Shown: positions 1-6,795 of the stretch, one piece after another
How positions within the stretch are numbered: the stretch's first letter is position 1
Layout: each line of letters begins with the position of its first letter
From: an uncultured Lachnospiraceae bacterium
GTDB lineage: Bacteria > Bacillota_A > Clostridia > Lachnospirales > Lachnospiraceae
DNA: 29,924 bases
Direction of reading: 5' to 3'
NCBI GenBank assembly: GCA_947564305.1
Contig: CANOBT010000064.1
Span: 1 to 29,924 of the forward strand
Notes under the pieces: model-generated
Told to the model about the DNA's origin: nothing
What the model saw: the letters and a program-made list of their open reading frames with translations, nothing else
Databases searched by the model: none
Translations under genes and position numbers: made by a program

Positions 1-319
1 GTACAGGCAAAAATCTTAAAGTTCAAATATAAAGATAATGAAAAGTAGACACAAGCGTATAGTTTGAAGTTTTTATATTTATTGATTATTCTTATTTTTG
101 ATACACCTTTCCCTGTTCCCACCATAATTGCGGTAGGTATTGCAAAACCAAAAGCGCAAGTGCAGGATATTCTTTGTTTTATTTTGTATTCAATGCCACA
201 GCGGTATACAAAAACTGAGCAGCAAAGTGGAAGTCCAAATGCTCGGACTTACGCTTCGCTGCTCAGCAGCTGTATTATATCACTTACTATACAGATATCA
301 AGAAAAACTCCTTTTTGCC
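1..319. other. Intergenic stretch without a convincing gene
   Basis: AT-rich sequence. Short overlapping plus-strand frames exist, but none has a ribosome binding site or recognisable protein content. A minus-strand frame is open from about position 228 to the left window edge but has no credible start, so a gene tail entering from outside cannot be excluded. The one clear structure is the inverted repeat at 215-266. Confidence 0.5.
215..266. repeat. Long imperfect inverted repeat (22-bp arms)
   Basis: Arms at 215-236 and 245-266 pair with 3 mismatches around an 8-nt loop. The outer nine bases, CTGAGCAGC and GCTGCTCAG, pair perfectly. There is no T-run after either arm, so it does not look like a simple terminator. 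It could be a small repeated palindromic element or the scar of a mobile element. Confidence 0.7.
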
Positions 320-404
320 TTCCACTTATCAACTTCTCATGATATAATTTATTTGCTCTCAAGAGCCCAAACTCCTCTGTTCAAAGTATGGTTGGCAGAC
401 CAAC
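320..404 (+). promoter_or_regulatory. Putative promoter and leader of the Crp/Fnr regulator gene
   Basis: TTCCAC at 320-325, a 17-bp spacer and a perfect TATAAT at 343-348 form a plausible sigma-A promoter. This would give a leader of about 125 nt before the ATG at 480. The leader contains a palindrome GTTGG-CAGA-CCAAC at 391-404 that could be an operator. The GTGATAAAATCAC palindrome found at the two target promoters is not present here, so autoregulation by that site is not evident. Confidence 0.45.
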
Positions 405-479
405 ATTTTTGTAATATTGGAGTTTTTTGCTGTAAATGGCAAATTGCGCACCGAATGCAGTAGAATGCGAGGTAAAAAA

Positions 480-1136
480 ATGGATTTTTCCGAATACTTT
501 CCCATCTGGAATCAACTGACTCCCCAACAGCAGGAAACAGTCGCCGCCAAGGTAACCCTCCGGGCGGTGACAAAAGGAACTATACTCCACAGCGGCATAG
601 ACTGCACTGGTTTGCTGCTGGTAAAATCCGGCCAGCTCCGGACGTTTATCCTCTCCAATGAAGGGCGGGAGGTCACCCTATACCGGTTGTTTGACCGGGA
701 CCTCTGCTTATTTTCCGCCCCCTGCGTCCTACGCTCCATCCAATTTGACGTAATGATCACGGCGGAGAAGGACACCGAATTATGGACCATCCCTGCAGAT
801 GTCTACAGAAAACTCATGGAGCAATCCGCCCCGGCAGCCAACTACACCAATGAAATCATGGCCTCCCGATTCTCTGATGTCATGTGGCTGGTGGATCAGG
901 TCATGTGGCACAGTATGGACACACGCATAGCCGCGTTTTTACTGGAGGAGGCTTCCATTACGGGCACGGACCGCCTGCATATCACCCATGAGAGCATCGC
1001 GAATCACCTGGGCACACATCGGGAAGTGGTAACCCGAATGCTCCACTACTTCCAAAACGAGGGTGCGGTCAGGCTGACCCGGGGCACAGTGGAACTCACG
1101 AACCGGAAAAAGCTGGAAGAATTGACTGTGGAATAA
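480..1136 (+). CDS. Crp/Fnr-family transcriptional regulator
   Basis: The product has 218 residues, the usual size for the family. An N-terminal cyclic-nucleotide-type beta-roll covers about residues 10-110, a long dimerisation helix follows, and a C-terminal winged helix lies near residues 165-200 with recognition region ITHESIANHLGTHREVVTR. The ATG at 480 is chosen over one at 417 because GAGG lies 7 nt upstream. No cAMP phosphate-binding signature is visible. Three cysteines (42, 76, 82), two of them in CLFSAPC, could be thiol sensors, but no Fnr-type four-cysteine cluster is present. It converges on the CoA-disulfide-reductase-like gene, leaving only 5 nt between stops. The paired palindromes at 2947-2959 and 3905-3917 are its most likely binding sites, making it the probable local activator of the redox genes. 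Confidence 0.9.
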   Translation: MDFSEYFPIWNQLTPQQQETVAAKVTLRAVTKGTILHSGIDCTGLLLVKSGQLRTFILSNEGREVTLYRLFDRDLCLFSAPCVLRSIQFDVMITAEKDTELWTIPADVYRKLMEQSAPAANYTNEIMASRFSDVMWLVDQVMWHSMDTRIAAFLLEEASITGTDRLHITHESIANHLGTHREVVTRMLHYFQNEGAVRLTRGTVELTNRKKLEELTVE

Positions 1137-1141
1137 TCCCC

Positions 1142-2833
1142 CTACTGGTCCATCCCACAGGCAGACGCGGACTCAATCATACACTTGTCATTTGCCACCG
1201 TTTCATAGAACCGGTAGCCGCCGGCGAAGTTATATGCCTCATAGCCGTACCCGGCCAGAATCCGGCAGGCAATGTAGCTGCGCAGGCCGCTTTGGCAGAT
1301 TACATAGACCGGTTTATTTCGCTCAACCTCACCCAGCCGTTCCCGCAGTTCGTCTACTGGGATGTTCTGGAATCCATTAATATGTCCGCTGTTGTACTCT
1401 CCTGTTGTTCGGACATCCAATAGAACGGCGTTTCCATTGCGGGGAAGCTGATCCATATTTTCCAAAAACCATTGCCGGAGAATGCCTTTTTCAATGTTGT
1501 CAATCAGGAAACCCGCCATATTGACCGGGTCCTTGGCGGAGGAATATGGAGGTGCATAGGCCAGATCCAGCTCCTTCAGTTCCGCTGCCTTCATCCCCGC
1601 ATGGATAGCTGCGGCCAAAACGTCAATCCGCTTATCTACGCCCTCATAGCCAACGATTTGAGCGCCCAAAAGACGGCCGGTCTTCTTCTCAAATACCACT
1701 TTCATCGTCATCAGCTTTCCGCCGGGATAGTAACCGGCGTGGCTCATGGGGGAAAGAATGACCTTATCCACATCCAGCCCTGCCATTTTTACGGCGGTTT
1801 CATTGACGCCGGTTACGGCCGCAGTCAGATCAAACACTTTTATGACGCTGCTGCCCTGGGAACCAGAATAACGGCTGTTTCCGCCACAGATATTGTCGGC
1901 GGCAATCCTCCCCTGCCGATTCGCGGGACCTGCCAGAGAAATCAGGGCGTCTTGCCCAGTAACGAAATGCTTCACCTGAACTGCGTCCCCTACGGCGTAT
2001 ATATCAGGAACAGAGGTCTCCATCCTGTCGTTCACCACGATACTGCCCTTGACTCCCAGCGCTAATCCCGCTTCCTTTGCAAGGACAGTATCGGGAGTGA
2101 CGCCAATTGCCAGAACCACCAGATCGGCATGGAGGGGCGACGCGTCTTTCAACAGAACATCCACCTTACCGCCGTTTTCCACAAAGCCCTCCACTGTACG
2201 GCCCAGAATCAGCTTGACACCGTTCCTGCGCACTTCACCGTGAATGAATGCGGCCATGTCCGGGTCAAAGGGGTTCATCAACTGCTTGGGCCGTTGGATG
2301 ATACTGACTTCCATGCCAAGCTCCCGCAGATTTTCCGCCAGTTCCAGACCGATGAACCCACCTCCCGCCAGCACCGCAGATTTTGGATGGTATTTTTCAA
2401 TGTATTCCTTGATTCGGAAGGTATCTTCCACCGTCCGCAAGGTAAACATCTGTTTTAGCCCCGTCCCCGGGAGCTTGGGCTGGGTAGGCTTAGCTCCGGG
2501 AGATAGAAGGAGTTTATCATAGCTTTCCTCAAATGTTTCCCCTGTTTCCAGATTTTTGACGGAAACCTTTTTTTGATCCGGGCAGATGGCTGTAACTTCA
2601 TGATGCACCTTCATGCAAATCCGGAATCGGGAAAAGAAGCTCTCAGGTGTCTGGAGGGTCAATGCCTCAGGATCGGAAATCACATCTCCGATGTAGTAGG
2701 GAAGGCCGCAGTTGGCATAGGAGATATACCCGGACCGCTCAAAAACTACAATCTCCGCCTGTTCGTCCAGTCTACGGATACGTGCCGCCGCCGTAGCGCC
2801 TCCTGCCACGCCGCCTACAATAACAACTTTCAT
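1142..2833 (-). CDS. CoA-disulfide reductase-like flavoprotein with C-terminal rhodanese domain
   Basis: The product has 563 residues. The order is FAD-binding Rossmann fold (GGVAGG at 7-12), redox cysteine 42 in SYANCGLPYYIGD, NAD(P)H-binding fold (AGGGFIGLE near 156-164), dimerisation domain, then a rhodanese domain (about 465-550) with active-site Cys513 in CQSGLRS. This matches the CoADR-RHD/NADH-dependent sulfur reductase group. Family members reduce CoA disulfide, CoA persulfide or polysulfide with NAD(P)H, with the rhodanese domain carrying sulfane sulfur. The longer frame to 3025 is rejected: AAAGGTGG lies about 8 nt before the ATG at 2833 and the Rossmann fold starts there. It has its own Crp/Fnr-type promoter and follows the ferredoxin/NapH-like pair. 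Substrate is inferred, not shown. Confidence 0.92.
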   Translation of the reverse strand: MKVVIVGGVAGGATAAARIRRLDEQAEIVVFERSGYISYANCGLPYYIGDVISDPEALTLQTPESFFSRFRICMKVHHEVTAICPDQKKVSVKNLETGETFEESYDKLLLSPGAKPTQPKLPGTGLKQMFTLRTVEDTFRIKEYIEKYHPKSAVLAGGGFIGLELAENLRELGMEVSIIQRPKQLMNPFDPDMAAFIHGEVRRNGVKLILGRTVEGFVENGGKVDVLLKDASPLHADLVVLAIGVTPDTVLAKEAGLALGVKGSIVVNDRMETSVPDIYAVGDAVQVKHFVTGQDALISLAGPANRQGRIAADNICGGNSRYSGSQGSSVIKVFDLTAAVTGVNETAVKMAGLDVDKVILSPMSHAGYYPGGKLMTMKVVFEKKTGRLLGAQIVGYEGVDKRIDVLAAAIHAGMKAAELKELDLAYAPPYSSAKDPVNMAGFLIDNIEKGILRQWFLENMDQLPRNGNAVLLDVRTTGEYNSGHINGFQNIPVDELRERLGEVERNKPVYVICQSGLRSYIACRILAGYGYEAYNFAGGYRFYETVANDKCMIESASACGMDQ

Positions 2834-2918
2834 ACTCGTTCCACCTTTCTGGTATAGGTATTCTGTTTTACTTTGTGAATCGTTATAGCTGACATGTTTT
2901 TTCCTCTTTATTTTGCAT

Positions 2919-2959
2919 AGTTTACTCAAAAAAGAATCTGGCTTCCGTGATAAAATCAC
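2919..2959 (-). promoter_or_regulatory. Crp/Fnr-dependent promoter of the CoADR-rhodanese gene
   Basis: The palindrome GTGATAAAATCAC (2947-2959) precedes a -10-like TAAACT (2919-2924, read on the minus strand) by 22 bp, with no good -35 hexamer between. The palindrome centre falls about 41 bp upstream of the predicted start point, the class II activator position. The operator overlaps the stop codon of the upstream NapH-like gene. An identical core lies before the ferredoxin operon with the same 22-bp gap (measured from the 15-bp palindrome there). Confidence 0.75.
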
Positions 2960-3531
2960 CCTTTGCCGTTTCTGGCTCTGCAAATAAGCTGAGTCATAGT
3001 TCCCATAGGACAATAGACGCACCAACTACGCGGCTTAAACAGAATCATCGTAATCAGTCCCAGCACTGTGGAGGTCAGCATTACACTGTAAAACCCGAAA
3101 GAGAACTGTGCGACGCCGGGATGCAAAAACGTTCCATGATAGGCCCAGTGCCACGGCAGTTTAAATGTCCAGAGCAGTGTTACCGCCTGTCTAAGTTCCT
3201 GCACACCGGCAAACACCAGATAAGTATTCCACAGCATTTGGAAGAACATGGCGAAAAAGAAAATCAGGAAACCATAACGAAACCATTTGCTTTTCATCCA
3301 CTTGGGAATATCCCTCTTTCGAGACAGGCCGAAGCGTCCTCCCAGCAACCCAAATAACTGTCCCCTGCCGCAATAACGGTTGCAATAGCCCTTTGTTCCC
3401 TGGAATACAGAAATGATCAAGGGAATGAAAAAACAAAGCAAACCCAACCATGCGAGCAGGATATTAAAGAACCCCAACACCAAGTAGGTCAAAGAAACCA
3501 CCCACAGATAATCATACCAACGTTTTTTCAT
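2956..3531 (-). CDS. NapH/NosR-like membrane protein with four Fe-S-type cysteines
   Basis: The product has 191 residues with about four hydrophobic segments (roughly 10-25, 28-45, 84-108, 143-166). Cys50 and Cys54 lie in GYCNRYCGRG and Cys171 and Cys174 in CVYCPMG, near membrane edges. This resembles the 4Fe-4S membrane proteins of the NapH/NosR/CcoG type, which pass electrons between a quinone or cytoplasmic donor and a redox partner. Four cysteines suffice for one [4Fe-4S] cluster, fewer than in full-length NapH. Its ATG overlaps the ferredoxin stop (ATGA), so the two are translated together. It probably docks with that ferredoxin; the electron acceptor is unknown. Confidence 0.8.
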   Translation of the reverse strand: MKKRWYDYLWVVSLTYLVLGFFNILLAWLGLLCFFIPLIISVFQGTKGYCNRYCGRGQLFGLLGGRFGLSRKRDIPKWMKSKWFRYGFLIFFFAMFFQMLWNTYLVFAGVQELRQAVTLLWTFKLPWHWAYHGTFLHPGVAQFSFGFYSVMLTSTVLGLITMILFKPRSWCVYCPMGTMTQLICRARNGKG

Positions 3532-3734
3532 GCCTGCACCTCCTCAATTTCAATGACAGATGCGGGGCACTCCTTGGCACATCTGCCACAGCCCACACAC
3601 CGTTCTGGAGCAACCTCCGCTCGGATTCCATGCCAAATCTTGATGGCGGACAGCGGACACACTTTTGTGCAGCAGCCGCAGGCAACGCAAGTGTTCTCAT
3701 CGACAACAGCCCGTCGCTTTTTTCTTGTTTCCAT
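3528..3734 (-). CDS. 2[4Fe-4S] ferredoxin-type protein
   Basis: The product has 68 residues with two classical cluster motifs, CVACGCCTKVCP and CVGCGRCAKECP, each CxxCxxCxxxCP. It is a low-potential electron carrier of the bacterial ferredoxin fold. The ATG at 3734 is preceded by GGGAGG at good spacing; the upstream extension of the frame runs through the leader hairpins and is not coding. It is the first gene of a two-gene operon with the NapH-like membrane protein (ATGA overlap) and probably feeds electrons to or from it. The promoter at 3876-3918 carries the Crp/Fnr-type palindrome. Confidence 0.93.
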   Translation of the reverse strand: METRKKRRAVVDENTCVACGCCTKVCPLSAIKIWHGIRAEVAPERCVGCGRCAKECPASVIEIEEVQA

Positions 3735-3760
3735 AGAATAACCTCCCGATTTTTTGTAAC

Positions 3761-3825
3761 CACTTGCAAAGCAAGTGATTGCCTGCTTGCCCGCCATCTG
3801 CGAAGCAGATTTTTCATGCGGGCAA
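3761..3825 (-). repeat. Cluster of hairpins in the ferredoxin leader
   Basis: Three palindromes lie in the 5' leader. CACTTGCAAAGCAAGTG is at 3761-3777 (7-bp stem). ATCTGCGAAGCAGAT is at 3796-3810 (6-bp stem) and is nested inside an outer stem, TTGCCCGC (3787-3794) with GCGGGCAA (3818-3825). The leader is about 135 nt, long for this kind of gene. It may be a palindromic repeat element or an RNA structure affecting expression. No ligand-type riboswitch is recognised. Confidence 0.7.
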
Positions 3826-3835
3826 TTCCCGTATC

Positions 3836-3862
3836 TTTTTTCATACGATACTTTACACTACC
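3836..3862. repeat. Dispersed 26/27-nt repeat, copy 1
   Basis: Six T, then CATAC and GATACTTTACACTACC. The same block, lacking one base, occurs at 21568-21593 in the same orientation. Here it lies just downstream of the predicted start point of the ferredoxin operon. It could be a mobile-element end or a shared leader element. Confidence 0.75.
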
Positions 3863-3875
3863 TTTTGATGAGAGG

Positions 3876-3918
3876 ATTATACCAAAAAACGCACACAGCG
3901 CACTGTGATAAAATCACA
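3876..3918 (-). promoter_or_regulatory. Crp/Fnr-dependent promoter of the ferredoxin/NapH-like operon
   Basis: A 15-bp perfect palindrome, TGTGATAAAATCACA (3904-3918), lies 22 bp upstream of a perfect minus-strand TATAAT (3876-3881). No recognisable -35 box exists. The palindrome centre is about 42 bp before the predicted start point, matching class II Crp/Fnr activation. In the divergent direction it is centred about 63 bp upstream of the start point implied by TATACT at 3962-3967, close to a class I position, so it might also act on the small gene at 3981. Confidence 0.8.
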
Positions 3919-3980
3919 CTGAGGCGTCGAACCAAGGCATAGAGCGGGAGAATGTATTTATTATACTGGAGGATTTTAAG

Positions 3981-4157
3981 ATGGACAAGTACATTTCCTA
4001 TGAAAACAACAGGCTTTTGTTTAAACTGATTACTGTTCACTGGGCCGTGCTGCACGGCATCCGAACCGAAAAAGCTGTAGTTTCAGACATCCAGCCTATT
4101 GACTTTTTATGCTGTTTTAATTATAATGAATCATATGATGCAAAACATCTGATTTAA
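3981..4157 (+). CDS. Small hypothetical protein, probably truncated (58 aa)
   Basis: The ATG is preceded by a strong GGAGG at 3968-3972, 8 nt away, and by a TATACT -10-like box. The first 34 or so residues (MDKYISYENNRLLFKLITVH onward) look protein-like. The last part, from about residue 35, runs through the TetR-operon promoter (TTGACT and TATAAT are inside the frame) and is probably read-through of fused DNA. This suggests the 5' end of a gene cut off when the TetR-ABC module arrived. I do not recognise the family. Confidence 0.5.
   Translation: MDKYISYENNRLLFKLITVHWAVLHGIRTEKAVVSDIQPIDFLCCFNYNESYDAKHLI
4099..4139 (+). promoter_or_regulatory. Promoter and palindromic operator of the TetR-ABC operon
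   Basis: TTGACT (4099-4104), a 17-bp spacer and TATAAT (4122-4127) form a near-consensus sigma-A promoter. The perfect palindrome ATCATATGAT (4130-4139) overlaps the predicted start point. This is a classic place for a TetR-family autorepressor, here the product of the first gene. Confidence 0.75.
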
Positions 4158-4176
4158 AAAGAGAAAGGAACAAGAT

Positions 4177-4758
4177 ATGCCACCGAAAGCAAAATTCACA
4201 AAAAAGGAAATTGTTGAAGCCGCATTAAAGATTGTCAAAACAGAGGGATTTGAAGCCTTAACTTCCAGAGCATTGGGAACCCGTCTTGGAAGTTCTGCAA
4301 GACCAATTTTTACGGTATTTCAAAATATGGACGAGGTCCAGCAAGCCGTGATTGAATCCGCAAAAGCGCTGTATAAAGAATATGTCAATGAAGGTTTAAC
4401 CCAAGAACACCCCTTTAAGGGAGTCGGAACGCAATATATTCTCTTTTCCATTCATGAGCCAAAACTTTTTCAGCTTCTCTTTATGACAGAACAGCCAAGC
4501 ATACCCAATTTGTCGGGTGTACTTCCCTTGATAGAGGAAAGCTATGAGAAAATTCTTCTGTCCATTCAAAACGATTACGGAATCAGCGTACCTTGCGCTG
4601 AAAGGCTATATCATCACCTTTGGATCTATACACACGGCATTGCAACGCTTTGCGCCACCAAAATGTGCCGTTTTACAGGCGATGAAATCAGCTCAATGAT
4701 TACAGAAGTATGTACGAGTATTTTAAAAAATATAAGGGAGAGCCAAAACTGTGATTGA
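4177..4758 (+). CDS. TetR/AcrR-family transcriptional regulator
   Basis: The product has 193 residues. An N-terminal TetR helix-turn-helix (about 8-55) contains KKEIVEAALKIVKTEGFEAL and TSRALGTRLGSSARPIF; the C-terminal helical part is a ligand-binding/dimerisation domain. AAAGGA lies about 8 nt before the ATG. Its stop overlaps the next gene by 8 bp, so it is cotranscribed with an ABC transporter. TetR proteins in this arrangement usually repress the exporter until a substrate binds. The operator at 4130-4139 fits autorepression. Confidence 0.9.
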   Translation: MPPKAKFTKKEIVEAALKIVKTEGFEALTSRALGTRLGSSARPIFTVFQNMDEVQQAVIESAKALYKEYVNEGLTQEHPFKGVGTQYILFSIHEPKLFQLLFMTEQPSIPNLSGVLPLIEESYEKILLSIQNDYGISVPCAERLYHHLWIYTHGIATLCATKMCRFTGDEISSMITEVCTSILKNIRESQNCD

Positions 4759-5443
4759 AGTGAAAAATGTTATAAAATCATACGGAAATGACGAGAGCCG
4801 ATTTCAGGTATTACAAGGTATTAGCCTTACAATTCAGGACGGGGATTTCGTTGTAATCCTCGGCGCGTCAGGTTCTGGAAAATCTACTTTTTTGAATGTC
4901 ATTTCGGGACTTGAGCGCCCAGACAGCGGCAAAATTTTTTACGGTGCAGCGGATATAACAGCACTTTCTGACAATGAATTAACTGCATTTCGCAAGGAAA
5001 ATGTCGGATTTATTTTTCAGCAGTATTATTTGCTCCCTGACATGAGTGTGGATAAAAATGTGAAAATGGGCGCTGATTTAGCGGGCAACAAAGATTATGA
5101 GACCGTTATCCAGGCGGTCGGGCTTGGAGAGAAACTACATAAATATCCCAGTGAGCTTTCAGGCGGCGAACAGCAAAGAGTTTCCGTTGCAAGAGCACTG
5201 GCGAAAAAACCAAAGGTATTGTTTCTTGACGAACCTACAGGCGCATTGGATGAGCAGACGGGCCGACAGGTACTGGACTATATCTGCAAGTTAAAAAAGC
5301 AGTATGGTTTTACGATTGTAATGGTAACACACAATTTGAATATTGCAGAAATGGCTAAAACCGTCGTCAAAATGAACAGTGGGAAACTATCGGATATTTA
5401 TCAAAACGAAGTTCCAAAGTCTGCTTATGAGATTGGGTGGTGA
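4751..5443 (+). CDS. ABC transporter ATP-binding protein (MacB/LolD type)
   Basis: The product has 230 residues with a full ATPase set: Walker A GASGSGKST (38-46), Q-loop FQQ (89-91), signature LSGGEQQR (136-143), Walker B VLFLDEP (156-162) and the switch histidine in MVTHN. It uses a GTG start at 4751, inside the end of the TetR gene, with AAGGGAG about 11 nt upstream. It powers the FtsX-like permease that starts 5 nt after its stop. This class handles export or extraction of peptides, lipids or antibiotics rather than import; the substrate is unknown. Confidence 0.93.
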   Translation: MIEVKNVIKSYGNDESRFQVLQGISLTIQDGDFVVILGASGSGKSTFLNVISGLERPDSGKIFYGAADITALSDNELTAFRKENVGFIFQQYYLLPDMSVDKNVKMGADLAGNKDYETVIQAVGLGEKLHKYPSELSGGEQQRVSVARALAKKPKVLFLDEPTGALDEQTGRQVLDYICKLKKQYGFTIVMVTHNLNIAEMAKTVVKMNSGKLSDIYQNEVPKSAYEIGW

Positions 5444-5447
5444 TGAC

Positions 5448-6596
5448 ATGCTTATCGGAATAAAAAACGCTTCAAAGCACATTGGCATTTCTATCATTGC
5501 CTGTTGTGCCGTGATTGTATGTACGATGTTCCTGAATTTTTATTTTGACATTCAGTCTGTTGAGGATGAAATAGCATCAGAATTGTCTATGATTTTCTAT
5601 AACGCTCAAGTATCAACGGTAAAAGTTGTTTGCCTTGTAAGCGGTGGTTGTCTGCTCATAACTTCCGTTGTTATGCTGATGTTCTACATCAAGCATTATA
5701 TTGATACCCATAAAAAAGAGCTTGGGATTTTAAAGGCTTTGGGGTATTCCAATCTAAAAGTGGCAAAAAACTTCTGGGTATTTGGAATGAGTGCGTTTAT
5801 TGGAACTGCGATTGGTTTCGGCGGGGCGTTTCTGATGATGCCAAAGTTTTATGCCCTGCAAAATAAAGATAACATGCTTCCGGAAATCGCGATACACTTT
5901 CACCCGGCCATCTTTCTTTATTTTGTAATATTACCGACAGTGTTTTTTTCTCTGCTTGCGATTGGTTATGCCTGGTACAAATTAAAGAAGCCAGTATTAT
6001 CGCTTCTGAAAAATGATTTTCACACCCTAACCAAAGCAAAGAAGCATACAGCGGATAAGCTCAGTGAGTGTTCCTTCGTGGATGACTTGAAAAGAAACAC
6101 CTTAAAAAGTAAGAAAATACTTGTATTTTTCATCATCTTTGCTTCCTTCTGCTTTTCCGCTATGACGCAGATGTCCTTTAGTATGAAAGACCTGTCAAGC
6201 GAACTGATGGGGGCAATGATGCTGATTATCGGTCTTGTTTTAGCATTTACAACTCTGTTCCTCGCTATCACAACAGTGATTAATGGGAACACAAAAACAA
6301 TTGCGATGATGAGGGTTTTTGGCTATTCACAAAAAGAATGCTGCAGGGCAATCCTCGGCGGATACAGGCCGATGTCCTATATCGGTTTTGCCATTGGAAC
6401 CGGATATCAGTACGCCTTACTTCGGATTATGGTGGATATTGTATTTAAAGATTTTGAGGGCATCCCTGTTTATAAATTTGATTTTCCTGTTATGCTTATT
6501 TCGCTTATTGTTTTTATAATGATTTATGAAATTTTGATGCTTGTATATTCCAGAAAAATAAAAAGGATTTCAATGAAAGAAATCATGATGGAATAA
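5448..6596 (+). CDS. Compact FtsX-like ABC permease
   Basis: The product has 382 residues. It starts at the ATG at 5448, preceded by GGGTGGTG; the longer frame overlapping the ATPase is not used. It has about eight hydrophobic segments in two FtsX-like halves, each with the conserved cytoplasmic motif (KKELGILKALGYS in the first half, TKTIAMMRVFGYS in the second). Only about 25 residues separate the first two membrane segments, so the large extracytoplasmic domain usual in MacB/BceB permeases is missing. It forms one transporter with the preceding ATPase. The size suggests a minimal two-unit permease, since both halves end cleanly. Confidence 0.88.
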   Translation: MLIGIKNASKHIGISIIACCAVIVCTMFLNFYFDIQSVEDEIASELSMIFYNAQVSTVKVVCLVSGGCLLITSVVMLMFYIKHYIDTHKKELGILKALGYSNLKVAKNFWVFGMSAFIGTAIGFGGAFLMMPKFYALQNKDNMLPEIAIHFHPAIFLYFVILPTVFFSLLAIGYAWYKLKKPVLSLLKNDFHTLTKAKKHTADKLSECSFVDDLKRNTLKSKKILVFFIIFASFCFSAMTQMSFSMKDLSSELMGAMMLIIGLVLAFTTLFLAITTVINGNTKTIAMMRVFGYSQKECCRAILGGYRPMSYIGFAIGTGYQYALLRIMVDIVFKDFEGIPVYKFDFPVMLISLIVFIMIYEILMLVYSRKIKRISMKEIMME

Positions 6597-6620
6597 TGCC
6601 CCCTTACTGCCAAAATGTAA

Positions 6621-6749
6621 ACAGGAAATGCTGAGAAAAGCGGAAAGCCTGAAAGCAACATTTTCCTGAACAGAAAGGAAGTCCACCGCTGCTTGAAAAT
6701 CTTCGGTATTGATATCAAGGGATGCCGTATTGATTATTCTAATGCTTGA
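6621..6749 (+). pseudogene. Possible coding remnant downstream of the ABC operon
   Basis: An open stretch of 42 codons has no start codon but reads as plausible protein near its end (LNRKEVHRCLKIFGIDIKGC, then RIDYSNA and a stop). It lies between the permease and the clipped GtrA gene, where a recombination junction is expected. It may be the tail of a lost gene. The family is not recognised and chance is possible. Confidence 0.25.
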
Positions 6750-6795
6750 GAGCCATTGTTTTAATACTTCGGAGCCACCTGTACCTATCGTACCA

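Noticed and set aside
1..228. Minus-strand frame open to the window edge
   Set aside because: No start codon with a ribosome site and no recognisable family; it may be the tail of a gene outside, but this cannot be supported here.
260..290. Crp/Fnr site upstream of the regulator's own gene
   Set aside because: An ATCAC half-site occurs, but the rest of the palindrome does not match.
1472..2065. Plus-strand open frame of 197 codons
   Set aside because: It lies fully antisense to the CoADR-rhodanese gene, has no ribosome site and reads as low-quality sequence.
3512..3844. Minus-strand frame overlapping the ferredoxin gene and its leader
   Set aside because: It runs through the leader hairpins and a second frame of the ferredoxin; the ferredoxin motifs decide the true frame.
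3858..4055. Minus-strand 65-codon frame
   Set aside because: It covers the Crp/Fnr operator and the divergent promoter region and has no ribosome site.
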